Shown here: positions 29,501 through 38,425 of the stretch, in pieces
Numbering within the stretch: position 1 is the first letter of the stretch
Layout: the number at the start of each line of letters is the position of its first letter
NCBI GenBank assembly: GCA_031412335.1
Contig: JANOCT010000033.1
Coordinates: 1-64,000, forward strand
From: JBBQYA01 sp031412335
Lineage (GTDB): Bacteria; Bacteroidota; Bacteroidia; Sphingobacteriales; Sphingobacteriaceae
Direction: 5' to 3'
DNA length: 64,000 bases
Notes under the pieces: model-generated
Told to the model about the DNA's origin: nothing
Seen by the model: only the letters and a program-made list of their open reading frames with translations
Databases searched by the model: none
Translations under genes and position numbers: made by a program

Positions 29501-30092
29501 TGCGTTAACAGCTTTTGAGGAAATGAATGAGCGTTTTACCTTCATTAACACTCAAAAAGAAGATTTACTGCAATCAAAAAAATCATTGCTGGAAACAATT
29601 AAAGAAATAGACGATACAGCAAAAGAACGCTTCCTCGAAGCATTCACAAAAATAAGAGCAAATTTTATCGAGGTTTTCCGTTCATTATTTAACGAAGAAG
29701 ATTCTTGCGATTTAATTTTATCTGATCCGAACGACCCCTTAGAATCTGATATCGACATTATTGCCAAACCAAAAGGTAAACGCCCTTTAACTATTAATCA
29801 ACTTTCGGGTGGTGAGAAAACCTTAACAGCAACCGCTATTTTATTTTCGCTTTACTTATTGAAACCAGCTCCCTTCTGTATTTTTGATGAAGTTGATGCA
29901 CCTTTGGATGATACCAATATTGATAAGTTCAATGGTATAATTCGTAAGTTTTCTGACAATTCTCAATTTATTGTTGTAACTCATAACAAGCGAACCATTG
30001 CAAGCACGGATATTGTTTATGGAGTTACGATGATTGAACCGGGAATTTCAAAAGTTGTTCCGGTTGATTTGAGAGAAATAAAGGCTGCATAG
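26559..30092 (+). CDS. smc: Chromosome segregation SMC protein
   Basis: 1177 residues, normal for bacterial SMC. Walker A GPNGCGKSN is at 31-39, two long coiled coils (about 165-500 and 680-1010) flank the hinge (about 505-670), and the C-terminal head has LSGGEKTLTA and Walker B FCIFDEVDAPLDD. It organises and compacts the chromosome with ScpA/ScpB, in the cytoplasm. The start is TTG: an in-frame TAA lies 18 bases upstream and no ATG fits, and MQLSSLEIKGFKSF aligns with family N-termini. Divergent from the membrane-protein / ABC pair. Confidence 0.95.
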   Translation: MQLSSLEIKGFKSFGDKISINFDEGITAIVGPNGCGKSNVVDAIRWVLGEQSTRMLRSEKMENLIFNGTKTRKAANLAEVSLTFNNTKNILPTEYATVTITRKLYRSGESEYRLNDVSCRLKDIVDLFLDTGIGADSYSIIELKMVDELLNNKENSRRQLFEEAAGISKYKVRKKQTINKLKDTEADLSRVDDLLFEIEKNLKTLENQAKKTEKYYKLKELYKEFSRSLAAFKIFSFQQKTNVLTAQEEDLVNQKIEIIANGDNLQAGLQQLKLDTLNEEKNLSAQQKATNEYVGKLRNAENDQKLQSEQLSNLLEKVQDLEKELIADRKTKQEAEENLVVLRKAEEQEKTEIELSKNLLETLKESAQNYKSKQEEQKKLLTDEIQKRKDLNEKIKLEERELAIQRTKNESLQNEKLQTSNESEKKEGELAAAVESVKVIDSDLTIQKKQLEVLEIAERAIEEKDANLTVEIDKQKEFLASENRILDSRQNEYNLTKSLIDNLEGFPESIKFLKKNTNWSKKAPLLSDILFCNEEYRIAIENYLQPFLNYYVVDDADEAIQAIRLLSESSKGRADFFILNSIPNKKTESLNVNSNSVSALSVIETEDRYAILANYLLGNVIISENETVTTANPINGQVILSKNGQFSKSTLSLSGGSVGLFEGKRIGRAKNLELLEKQIQEHVKNTAKSKQSIADMNDQKNQLKLQSAKKEITEIQFKIKQLENQKISADTRQEQFQAFITSNLSKAETIVQQLKLVEQKIQEVEPKLQELYKEERSLNEKISLLEGEMLEINEFSMQQSSKFNEENIRFHQKENKLHSIKKDVDYRGYSFSGANNRILKNETELSIANEKIKVLMLSSETVSQELGGMYDQKTAMEKGLLEMEEAYYDVKLKINSFEDSLVENRKKQQNIDELLASLKEKKNELLLNLHSLRERLSVEFEINIDEINADEVNEADSEQDLIERTEKLRSQITNYGPINPLALTAFEEMNERFTFINTQKEDLLQSKKSLLETIKEIDDTAKERFLEAFTKIRANFIEVFRSLFNEEDSCDLILSDPNDPLESDIDIIAKPKGKRPLTINQLSGGEKTLTATAILFSLYLLKPAPFCIFDEVDAPLDDTNIDKFNGIIRKFSDNSQFIVVTHNKRTIASTDIVYGVTMIEPGISKVVPVDLREIKAA

Positions 30093-30281
30093 TTTAACTA
30101 AAGCAAATTGTTAAAAGCTACCAATTTAAACAGTAATTCGTACCATTTTAAAGAACGACGAAATTCTTGCTAAAATTTATTAAAATCATATTTATTGCCT
30201 GAAATTCATTGGCTTTTATTTACTTTACTAATCCTTTATTAGTTACCCACGATTAAACTTTAAATCAAACCACTCAATTTT

Positions 30282-33200
30282 ATGAATACAAGCTTTACTA
30301 ATTTATTAAAATCCTCATTATTAATTGTAGGATTTACAATTTTTTCAACGAGTTTATTTTCAGCAGACCAGATATGGACTGAAAGAAAAACCGCTTCAAA
30401 ATCTCGAATGGCAACATTTACAAGCCATCACCGTGGATTATCGTTAAACATTAATGAGTTGAAGAAAGTGTTGAACACCGCCCCGTTGGAAGATTTAACT
30501 AAAAACTTTTCAGCAAAGAATTCAAATTTGATTTTAGATATTCCATCTCCTGATGGCAAAGAAAATCTGTTTTCTATTGTTGAAACCAAGGTAATGGCAA
30601 CAGGTTTAGCAGCAAGATACCCAGAAATTAAAACATATGTTGGTAAAGGAATTACTAATCCAAGTTCAAGTGTACGTTTAGATTTAACGCCAGCCGGATT
30701 CCACGCTATGGTTTATGATCATAATGGGTATTATTTAATTGATCCTGAAACAGCTGGAAATACTACAGATTATATCAGTTTTTATAAGCTTGATATCATT
30801 CTTCAAAAAGATTTCAGATGCGAAACGGAGACAAAAATGATTGATGAAGCTGAACAAGCAACTGAAAGAAAATCAAGTTCAACTCCAAGTGGAACTAATT
30901 TACGAACGTATCGTTTAGCCCTAGCATGTACTGGAGAATATGCAGCAACTAAAGGTGGAACTGTTCCAGGTGCTTTAGCAGGTATGGTAACCTCGATAAA
31001 CAGAGTAACTGGTATATATGAATTAGAAGTTGCTATTAGAATGGAGTTAATCGAAAATACGGATTTACTTATATTCTTAAATGGTACAACTGATCCGTAT
31101 GATAACAATAATGGTGGAGCAATGCTTAGCCAAAATATCTCTACCTGTAGTTCAATAATTGGTAATGCAAATTTCGATTTTGGCCATGTTTTCAGCACTG
31201 GAGGCGGCGGAGTAGCCTTCTTGGGAGTTCCTTGTGGTGGATCTAAAGCTGGTGGAGTTACTGGTTTGGGAAGCCCAGTTGGTGATGCTTTTGATGTTGA
31301 TTATGTTGCGCACGAAATTGGTCATCAATTTGGTGGAAATCATACTTTTAATTCAAATACTAGTTCTTGTAGTGGAAACCGTTCTAGCAATTCTGCTTAC
31401 GAACCAGGCAGTGGAAGCACTATCATGGGTTATGCTGGTATTTGTGGAGCAGATGATTTGCAACCGAACAGCGATCCTTATTTCCATGTTAGAAGTTTTG
31501 ATGAAATAGTTGCTTATAGCACTACAGGTCTCGGTAATAATTGTCCAGTTACTACTCCAACTGGTAATAATCCACCAGTTGTTGCTCCATTTACAACGAC
31601 CTATATTATTCCAAAATCTACACCATTTACCTTGACAGGTTCTGCAACTGATCCAAATGGCGATCCTCTTACCTATAGTTGGGAACAATATACTCTAGGT
31701 GCAGCAGGAGCTCCAGGTTCTCCAACAGGCAATGCGCCGAGATTTAGAGCTTTTAGTCCAACAACATCTCCTTCAAGAACTTTTCCTAAACAATCTTCTT
31801 TATTGGGTAATACTACTGCAATTGGTGAAGTATTGTCAACAGCAGCTCAAAGTTTAGTTTTTCGTTTCATAGTTAGAGACAATCAATTGTTAGGTGGTGG
31901 TGTTGATTATCAATCTGCAAACCTTACTGTAAATGGAACTGCCGGACCATTCACAATTACTGCTCCTAATACCAACGTGGTTTGGACTGGAGGCTCAGAC
32001 AGAACCGTAACTTGGAATATTGCCGGAACTAACATTGCACCAATTAATACAACAAATGTTAATATTTTACTTTCAACTGATGGTGGAATTACTTTTCCAA
32101 TTACCTTATTAAGTAATGTACCAAATGATGGAAGCGATACAGTTACTTTACCTATAGTACGTACTTTAGCTGCAAGAATTAAAATTGTTCCGGTTGGAAA
32201 TATTTATTTTGATATTTCAAATGTCAACTTTCAGATTCAATCTCCAGATTTTGACTTCACAACCCTAACATCTAGCTATACTACCTGTGCGCCTGATACA
32301 ACAGATTACACATTAAATTTAACTCAGTTTTTTGGTTTTAATGAATTAGTTACTTTTTCAGATGTTGGTTTACCTGCAGGTGTTTCTGTATTATTTAATA
32401 ATCCTACATTAACTCCTCCTGCAACTTTAGTGGCTAGTATCATTAGCGATCAATCTGCTCAAACTGGAGTATATACTTTTTTTGTGAAAGGAACTAGTTT
32501 ATCGGTTACTGATAGTGTTCAACTTACTTTAAGATTATCAAATGGTTTGCCAGCACAAGTATTACTTGCTACTCCTTTAAATAACGCAATTAATGTTTCA
32601 AGAACACCAACGTTGACTGCTAATGCTGTTGCTGGAAATGTTACTTATAAAATAGAAATTGCAACTGATTCTCTTTTTGCAACTATAGTTCGAACAGCTT
32701 CCAACTTAGCTCAACCATCGTATTTAGTAAGCCCAGCATTAACAAATCTTACAACTTATTTTTGGAGAATGTCTGCAACTAATGCATGTGGCCTTGGTTT
32801 AAACTCAACGGTACAGAAATTTACAACAATAATTGCTGCGCCTGCTGCTCCTACATTTTTAACAGGAACTGTAACCTCATCTACTGAAATTGCTATAGGC
32901 TGGACAGATAATTCAACTACGGAATTGGGTTTTATTTTAGAAAGATCTCCGATTAATGCAGGTAGCTATTCAATTCTTGATACCATTCCAACTGGAATAT
33001 TAACCTACCAAGATCAGGGTTTACTTCCCAATACCAAGTATTTTTACCGAATTAAATCGTATAATTCTGGTGGAAATTCAGCTAATTCAACTTCTATAAA
33101 CAGAACAACTTTTCCACTTGCTCCTATTGCTCCTACCAACTTAATAGCTAACTCTATACAATCAAAATCAGCACTATTAAATTGGTTAGACAATTCGAAT

Positions 33201-33962
33201 AACGAAACAGGATTTAAAATAGAACGATCATTGAATGATTTAAGTGGATTTGTAGCAATAGATACCGTAAATGCTAACATAAAAACATTTACGGATACTG
33301 CTTTATTCGAAAATACCATTTATTACTATCAAGTAAGTGCTATTAATTTAGGTGGAACAACTCCTTCTAACACTGATAGTGTTTTAACCAAAGGAAATTC
33401 AATTGCTGCACCAACAAATCTGAGCGCAAATGGTATTTCAAGTAGTAGAATTTCAATTTCTTGGACTGATAATTCAAGTAATGAACAATCTTTTATTGTT
33501 GAAAGAGCATTAGGCTTAAGTTCTAATTTTATTGAATTAACTAGAGTTTTCAATGGTGCTAGTAGCTATTTAGATACTAATTTATTAGCATTAGCAACTT
33601 ACACTTATCGAGTAAAAGGCTATAATGCAAATCTTGGTAATTCATTATACTCCAATTCAGACTCGGCTATTACAAATAATGGTGTTGGTATTTTCACATT
33701 AATTAAATCTAATAATTTAACTACTTATCCTAATCCTTTTTCAACTGAATTAATAGTTAATTTAAAAGAAAGCAAATCTGGAAAATACTCTGTAAATGTG
33801 TTAGATGTATTAGGCAAAATTGTTTATGAATCTGTATTTATTAAATCTGAAAGCGATTACTTGAATACAATAAATCTTGCAGATGCAGCAAAAGGAGTAT
33901 ATATTCTTACTGTAATAAATGAGGAAGGAAACATTAGTAAAGCTAAATTGATAAAAGAATAA
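30282..33962 (+). CDS. T9SS-exported zinc metalloprotease (M12B/reprolysin-like)
   Basis: 1226 residues. Signal peptide (about 1-29), a propeptide region (about 40-190), then a metzincin catalytic domain with HEIGHQFGGNH (about 344-354), the extended HExxHxxGxxH zinc motif, and a Met-turn candidate in TIMGYAGICG. Ig-like domains follow, three fibronectin type III domains (about 853, 949, 1042 onward) and a T9SS sorting domain (about 1145-1226, TTYPNPFSTELIVNL). It is predicted to be secreted or attached to the surface and to digest protein. A 77-residue CDGSH gene starts one base after its stop, and both probably share a transcript. Confidence 0.92.
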   Translation: MNTSFTNLLKSSLLIVGFTIFSTSLFSADQIWTERKTASKSRMATFTSHHRGLSLNINELKKVLNTAPLEDLTKNFSAKNSNLILDIPSPDGKENLFSIVETKVMATGLAARYPEIKTYVGKGITNPSSSVRLDLTPAGFHAMVYDHNGYYLIDPETAGNTTDYISFYKLDIILQKDFRCETETKMIDEAEQATERKSSSTPSGTNLRTYRLALACTGEYAATKGGTVPGALAGMVTSINRVTGIYELEVAIRMELIENTDLLIFLNGTTDPYDNNNGGAMLSQNISTCSSIIGNANFDFGHVFSTGGGGVAFLGVPCGGSKAGGVTGLGSPVGDAFDVDYVAHEIGHQFGGNHTFNSNTSSCSGNRSSNSAYEPGSGSTIMGYAGICGADDLQPNSDPYFHVRSFDEIVAYSTTGLGNNCPVTTPTGNNPPVVAPFTTTYIIPKSTPFTLTGSATDPNGDPLTYSWEQYTLGAAGAPGSPTGNAPRFRAFSPTTSPSRTFPKQSSLLGNTTAIGEVLSTAAQSLVFRFIVRDNQLLGGGVDYQSANLTVNGTAGPFTITAPNTNVVWTGGSDRTVTWNIAGTNIAPINTTNVNILLSTDGGITFPITLLSNVPNDGSDTVTLPIVRTLAARIKIVPVGNIYFDISNVNFQIQSPDFDFTTLTSSYTTCAPDTTDYTLNLTQFFGFNELVTFSDVGLPAGVSVLFNNPTLTPPATLVASIISDQSAQTGVYTFFVKGTSLSVTDSVQLTLRLSNGLPAQVLLATPLNNAINVSRTPTLTANAVAGNVTYKIEIATDSLFATIVRTASNLAQPSYLVSPALTNLTTYFWRMSATNACGLGLNSTVQKFTTIIAAPAAPTFLTGTVTSSTEIAIGWTDNSTTELGFILERSPINAGSYSILDTIPTGILTYQDQGLLPNTKYFYRIKSYNSGGNSANSTSINRTTFPLAPIAPTNLIANSIQSKSALLNWLDNSNNETGFKIERSLNDLSGFVAIDTVNANIKTFTDTALFENTIYYYQVSAINLGGTTPSNTDSVLTKGNSIAAPTNLSANGISSSRISISWTDNSSNEQSFIVERALGLSSNFIELTRVFNGASSYLDTNLLALATYTYRVKGYNANLGNSLYSNSDSAITNNGVGIFTLIKSNNLTTYPNPFSTELIVNLKESKSGKYSVNVLDVLGKIVYESVFIKSESDYLNTINLADAAKGVYILTVINEEGNISKAKLIKE

Positions 33963-33963
33963 T

Positions 33964-34197
33964 ATGAATAAAACTAAAATTACCGTAAAAAACAATGGAA
34001 GTCTTCTGGTTCAAGGCGATATTGAAGTGGTAGACAAAGATGGAAATGTGTACAATTTACAAGGCAGAGAAGCGATTTCATTTTGTCGATGTGGCTTATC
34101 AAAGAATAAACCTTTTTGCGATGGTGCCCATAACGGTCATTTTGAACATGAAGCAATTGCGTTTGATCTGCCGCCAATAAAACCAAAAACTATCTAA
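33964..34197 (+). CDS. CDGSH iron-sulfur domain protein
   Basis: 77 residues. The CDGSH motif is intact: Cys41, Cys43, Cys52 and His56 in CRCGLSKNKPFCDGAH, binding a [2Fe-2S] cluster with three Cys and one His. Such small proteins are thought to act in electron transfer or iron-sulfur handling in the cytoplasm. It starts one base after the metalloprotease stop and ends just before a terminator, so it is probably expressed with the protease, though the link in function is unclear. Confidence 0.92.
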   Translation: MNKTKITVKNNGSLLVQGDIEVVDKDGNVYNLQGREAISFCRCGLSKNKPFCDGAHNGHFEHEAIAFDLPPIKPKTI

Positions 34198-34202
34198 TTT
34201 AA

Positions 34203-34230
34203 AAATGCCGGTAAATCCGGCATTTTTTTT
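34203..34230 (+). terminator. Rho-independent terminator
   Basis: AAATGCCGG and CCGGCATTT make a 9-bp stem around a TAAAT loop, followed by a run of T, six bases after the CDGSH stop. Confidence 0.93.
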
Positions 34231-34270
34231 ATAAAATAGAAATAGTATCCTCTAAATTAAATTCAACAAA

Positions 34271-35452
34271 ATGAATCTTGAAAAAAATAAAGAAATAGAA
34301 TTTGCTGAGCTTGGTATTACTGCAATTAGTTTAAATGAATTTTATAAAATAACATTCAGTAAACCAACTATTCAATCAGAAAAAGATTTGAAAAACATTT
34401 ATTTTACTCCTGTAAAACACAATGGAAAGCAACGTTTAAAAGTTCTTTATCGCTATCAAACCAGAGACATTACAAAAATTGCTGATTTTGATGAGATGGA
34501 GAAAATGATTACAGATCTTATGCCGGAATCATTTTTACATGCAACTTTATTAACTTCCCAAATTCAAGCTGATTTACGTTATTTTAAAAAAAGAATCGCT
34601 AATTTAACTATTAGTAGAATTACCACAGAAAATAAAATAAATACGGAACATAATGAAAGTAAAAATTATTTAATTGATGCTAAAAAAGCATTATATCTTC
34701 ATGATTTAGGACTTACAGATGATAATGGAAACATAAAACCAACAAGCCAAGCTAAGTTTAAACAATTAAATAAATTTATAGAAATTGTCGATAATTTATT
34801 AAAACAAACAGAATTGAAATCAGAAATTTCTATTTGTGATATGGGTTCTGGAAAAGGCTATTTAACCTTTGGATTATATGATTATTTGACCAATGTGCTT
34901 AATATAAAATGCAATTTAATTGGAGTAGAACTACGTAAAGATTTAGTTGATTTATGTAATTCAATTGCTGTAAAATATAATTTCAATGGATTAATATTTC
35001 AATCTGAATCAATTGAAAATTTCAAACAACAAAATTTCGATGTTCTAATTGCTTTGCATGCTTGCGATACAGCAACAGACGATGCTTTATTTTATGGATT
35101 GAAAGCAAATGCACAAATTTTAGTTGCAGCACCTTGTTGCCACAAACAAATTCGGAAAGAAATGAAAAATAATAATTCAAACAATCCAGTTTTAAAGTAT
35201 GGAATTTTTGAAGAACGACAAGCAGAAATGATAACCGATACTATTCGTGCATTATTATTGCAAAGTAAAAATTATGAGGCAAACATATTTGAATTTATAT
35301 CTCCTGAGCACACAAGTAAAAACACGATGATAACTGCGGTGAAAAAATTAAAAAAAATTGATAATTCTAAATCAATTACTGATATAAAAGAAATGAAAAA
35401 AGAGTTTGGTATTAAAACTCATTATTTAGAAGAATTGCTTTCTGAAAAGTAA
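34271..35452 (+). CDS. Class I SAM-dependent methyltransferase, METTL25/GSTCD-like type
   Basis: 393 residues. The SAM-binding motif DMGSGKGYLTFGLYDYL (about 191-207), IALHACDTATDDAL (about 258-271) and APCCHKQIRKE (about 284-294) are hallmarks of the Methyltransf_32 group. An N-terminal domain of about 170 residues precedes it; the substrate (probably RNA or protein) is unknown. Cytoplasmic. Its last 31 bases overlap the end of the convergent HAD gene. Confidence 0.88.
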   Translation: MNLEKNKEIEFAELGITAISLNEFYKITFSKPTIQSEKDLKNIYFTPVKHNGKQRLKVLYRYQTRDITKIADFDEMEKMITDLMPESFLHATLLTSQIQADLRYFKKRIANLTISRITTENKINTEHNESKNYLIDAKKALYLHDLGLTDDNGNIKPTSQAKFKQLNKFIEIVDNLLKQTELKSEISICDMGSGKGYLTFGLYDYLTNVLNIKCNLIGVELRKDLVDLCNSIAVKYNFNGLIFQSESIENFKQQNFDVLIALHACDTATDDALFYGLKANAQILVAAPCCHKQIRKEMKNNNSNNPVLKYGIFEERQAEMITDTIRALLLQSKNYEANIFEFISPEHTSKNTMITAVKKLKKIDNSKSITDIKEMKKEFGIKTHYLEELLSEK

Positions 35453-36072
35453 TTGGCAAAAACGTTAACATTCAGAAAACTTATACCGGCATTATTTGCG
35501 CATTGCTCATCTACGATAGAATCTCCAATAAAAACAACCTGATCAGCTTCTAATTGATGCTTTTTAAGAATATGCCAAACAGAATCTGGAGATGGTTTTG
35601 GAGCAATTTCATCAGCAAAATAGCATATCAATTTATCTGAATGCCCGTTCAAATCCAAGTGCTTTAATTTATTTAGTTGTTGTATTGGATTTCCGTTCGT
35701 AAGAATAAAAAGTTGTACTTCTGCAGTAATTAATTTCTCAATTAAATCTTGCATATAATCATACATAATTAATCGTAAAGGCAATTTAGAATTTCTTAAT
35801 ACTGCCAATAATTTTAATTTATAACTTTCATTTAAATTATATCGGGTCATCAATTTATCAAACAAACCTACTCTCCCTTCTTTTTCAAATGTGCTTATCA
35901 GAAATTCAACTACTGCACCAGCAGAAATCTGTTCTTGATACTCAAGCAAATGTCCAATTAAATAATAAGTTTGATAGAGATAGTCTTTTTCTGGATATAA
36001 GGTATTATCCAGATCGAAAATAACAGCCTGTTTATATTTTAATTCCGGAAATTTTTCAATGATTAAATTCAT
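35422..36072 (-). CDS. HAD-family phosphatase
   Basis: 216 residues. Motif I FDLDNTLYP has Asp20 and Asp22, motif II is ILTNGNP, and motif IV is FIGDSIVDEQCA. The helical cap between motifs I and II suggests subfamily I (phosphoglycolate- or nucleotide-like). Last gene of the ABC-F / plug / ATP-grasp run; its start overlaps the ATP-grasp gene by 17 bases, so the two enzymes may share a pathway. Confidence 0.88.
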   Translation of the reverse strand: MNLIIEKFPELKYKQAVIFDLDNTLYPEKDYLYQTYYLIGHLLEYQEQISAGAVVEFLISTFEKEGRVGLFDKLMTRYNLNESYKLKLLAVLRNSKLPLRLIMYDYMQDLIEKLITAEVQLFILTNGNPIQQLNKLKHLDLNGHSDKLICYFADEIAPKPSPDSVWHILKKHQLEADQVVFIGDSIVDEQCANNAGISFLNVNVFANYFSESNSSK

Positions 36073-37120
36073 TTACCTCGAAAAAAACTTCATTATAATA
36101 ACGTATAAAACTTGTCTCCCACTTTATCTCCATTTCAATTGGTTTAATCTCCCAACCCATGGTTTGCGAAATTGCAATGAGTGGCAAATTAACACCAGCA
36201 CCCAAGCCTGCAACAATAGTGCCTTGCACTCTGGGATTGATTTCTAAAATTTTATACGTACCATCTTCAGCCATTTTTACCTGAATACCGATATTCCCGT
36301 TTAAAGAAAGCTTTCCGGCAATCTCTACGCAATAATTAATAATTTGTTCGTTTTTTTTGAAAATGCCAGCTGTGCTTATTCCAGCCACTATTTTTGATCG
36401 TAATCGAGGAACACAAATAATCATTTTGCCATGATTAAGTACGCAATCAACCGAATATTCATCACCTGGTAAGAATTCTGAAATTAATAATTCAGGAAAT
36501 TGATCTTTTCGCAAAAATCTGGCAGCCATTTCAAATGTTATAATACTGCTATCAGGCTTATAATTAAAAACCAAATCATTTAGGTCAATACTATCATCAA
36601 TAATTCGGAAACCTCTACTTCCATTTGCTACGCATGGCTTAAAACAAAACTTTTTGGACGGATACCCCATAGCCAAAGCGGCAGATGTAAACTCTTGATA
36701 AGTTTTTACAATGCTAAAATCAGGAACAGCAATACCTTCATTTTTTAAAAATTGATAAAGTTTGCCTTTGTCATTGGCAATTGTCAACTTATCGAAATCA
36801 GAAACCAAAATTTCTATTCCGTATTCTTTAAATAAAGTTTTTGCAGAAGAGAGTAATAAAAGCTCTCGGGTAACTAAAGGAAGAATTAATTGAATTTCGT
36901 GATCTAAACATATCGTTAACATTTTATTTAAAAATGCTGCATCGGATGCCAATGGCAATTGAATGAAATCTGGATTTAAATACTTTCCAACAGCATTTTC
37001 TGATGCATCGCCAACAGTAAGTTTTATTTTATCACTTAATTTTAAACATTTAATAATACCTGCTGCGCCTGGGGCTCCAGCGCCAGTCATTAAAACGTGC
37101 AATATGGTGTTATCTTTCAA
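36056..37120 (-). CDS. ATP-grasp ligase, carbamoyl-phosphate-synthase-like
   Basis: 354 residues. A Rossmann-like N-terminal domain starts with VLMTGAGAPGAAGIIKCL; the ATP-grasp fold follows with CFKPCVANGSRGFR (about 156-169), ISEFLPGDEYSVDCVL and the metal-binding LEINPRVQGT (about 296). It should join a carboxylate to an amine or thiol with ATP. It overlaps the HAD gene and lies 3 bases from the T9SS plug gene. Product unknown; coupling to HAD suggests ligase followed by phosphatase, as in small nucleotide- or sugar-related biosynthesis. Confidence 0.85.
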   Translation of the reverse strand: MKDNTILHVLMTGAGAPGAAGIIKCLKLSDKIKLTVGDASENAVGKYLNPDFIQLPLASDAAFLNKMLTICLDHEIQLILPLVTRELLLLSSAKTLFKEYGIEILVSDFDKLTIANDKGKLYQFLKNEGIAVPDFSIVKTYQEFTSAALAMGYPSKKFCFKPCVANGSRGFRIIDDSIDLNDLVFNYKPDSSIITFEMAARFLRKDQFPELLISEFLPGDEYSVDCVLNHGKMIICVPRLRSKIVAGISTAGIFKKNEQIINYCVEIAGKLSLNGNIGIQVKMAEDGTYKILEINPRVQGTIVAGLGAGVNLPLIAISQTMGWEIKPIEMEIKWETSFIRYYNEVFFEVNEFNH

Positions 37121-37123
37121 AAT

Positions 37124-38422
37124 TTACCTGAAATCTTTTAAGGTATTTAATTCTAAAAAACCAACCAATTGATCGTACAAACCATTTTGAGGACGATCAT
37201 AAATTAAAATATAGTAATCGTTTTCTGTTTCAAAAAAATCTCCTTCCGTTATTGTTTCGTTTGCATATTTTTTGCCATCTTCCATAAACACGTAGCTATA
37301 ATCATAAAACCCTTGTTTGAGTTGCTGAGTGCTTGTATATCGCTGAAATTTATAATCGTAGTTAAGTTTATATTTCTCTCGAACCTGCCAACCCGTTAAG
37401 CCTCCAAACAAATAAAAATTTCCATTATTTAAGGGTGCAGGATATTTAAGCGAAAATGTAACATTGGAATAATCTGCATCAATATCCGGATCGCTTCCTT
37501 CACTATTTGCAATCCTAAAAGTGCCATTTATATCAAAATTTGTTATAAACCGATTCTTATTTTTAGGAAAATCCTCGGTCAAAAAATAGTTAAACAAAGA
37601 GTCTTGGGTTATATTACTTACAAATTGAGTTTTAAATCGATTACTTCTAATATCAAATTGCCTAAATTCATTTCCACCATTAAATACATTGGCATTTACC
37701 TCTTCATAAATTAATTTATCATTTCGAATAAATATTGGTTGGCTGGTTAACTGAGCATTATCCCACCGCTGATTTTGCAATACATAACCTCGTACTTCTG
37801 TAAAAGGATTAATAATAACAAGATTTGGGTGATCAACTGTGAAATTTACCTTTTGTTTATTTCTTCGATCACCTACCGCATTTGATTGCGTTACATACCC
37901 TGTAACAGAAACTTTGGTATCTAAAACCATAAATCTTCTGGTAAGGACCAACAATTCAGGATTATTTTGTTCATATATTTTTAGAATATAATTACCTGAG
38001 ATTAACGGCTTCATATTTCTGTTTGGGAAAACAAAATCGTAATGAACGTAATTTTTAAATGTATTAAATGAAAACTGAAAATTAAGAATTCGATCTTCTG
38101 GAAAACCTTTGATATACTCGTTTGAATTTAAATTTGATGGTTTCCAACTGGCATCGAAATGCTGTATGGTATAATACAATTCTTTCACATCTTCCGACAA
38201 ATCGTCAAAAGAAATAAATAATGCCTCGCTGGTATTTAATAAAATAATAGGCAAACTACCTACTTGCCCAGAATTGTAACATTCAACTGATTTAATGGTT
38301 GGCAAATACGTAAAATTATCATACCTAATTACTCTATCTCCATAAAAATCAACATCTTCTGGCTGCGCAAAAGCAACGCAACTAATGAAGATAAATACGT
38401 AAAACAGTAGGCTTTTTTTCAT
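37124..38422 (-). CDS. Type IX secretion plug protein (DUF5103)
   Basis: 432 residues with signal peptide (1-19, ending AFA). Conserved DUF5103 features include the start with DRVIRYDNFTYLPTIKSVEC, YYTIQHFDASW, and DGSYDYKY-like C-terminal beta strands (QGFYDYSYVF). The family is the Plug that closes the SprA translocon of the T9SS. It fits the T9SS cargo proteins in this window. Three bases separate it from the ABC-F gene upstream and the ATP-grasp gene downstream, so it is co-transcribed with both. Confidence 0.88.
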   Translation of the reverse strand: MKKSLLFYVFIFISCVAFAQPEDVDFYGDRVIRYDNFTYLPTIKSVECYNSGQVGSLPIILLNTSEALFISFDDLSEDVKELYYTIQHFDASWKPSNLNSNEYIKGFPEDRILNFQFSFNTFKNYVHYDFVFPNRNMKPLISGNYILKIYEQNNPELLVLTRRFMVLDTKVSVTGYVTQSNAVGDRRNKQKVNFTVDHPNLVIINPFTEVRGYVLQNQRWDNAQLTSQPIFIRNDKLIYEEVNANVFNGGNEFRQFDIRSNRFKTQFVSNITQDSLFNYFLTEDFPKNKNRFITNFDINGTFRIANSEGSDPDIDADYSNVTFSLKYPAPLNNGNFYLFGGLTGWQVREKYKLNYDYKFQRYTSTQQLKQGFYDYSYVFMEDGKKYANETITEGDFFETENDYYILIYDRPQNGLYDQLVGFLELNTLKDFR

Positions 38423-38425
38423 CTT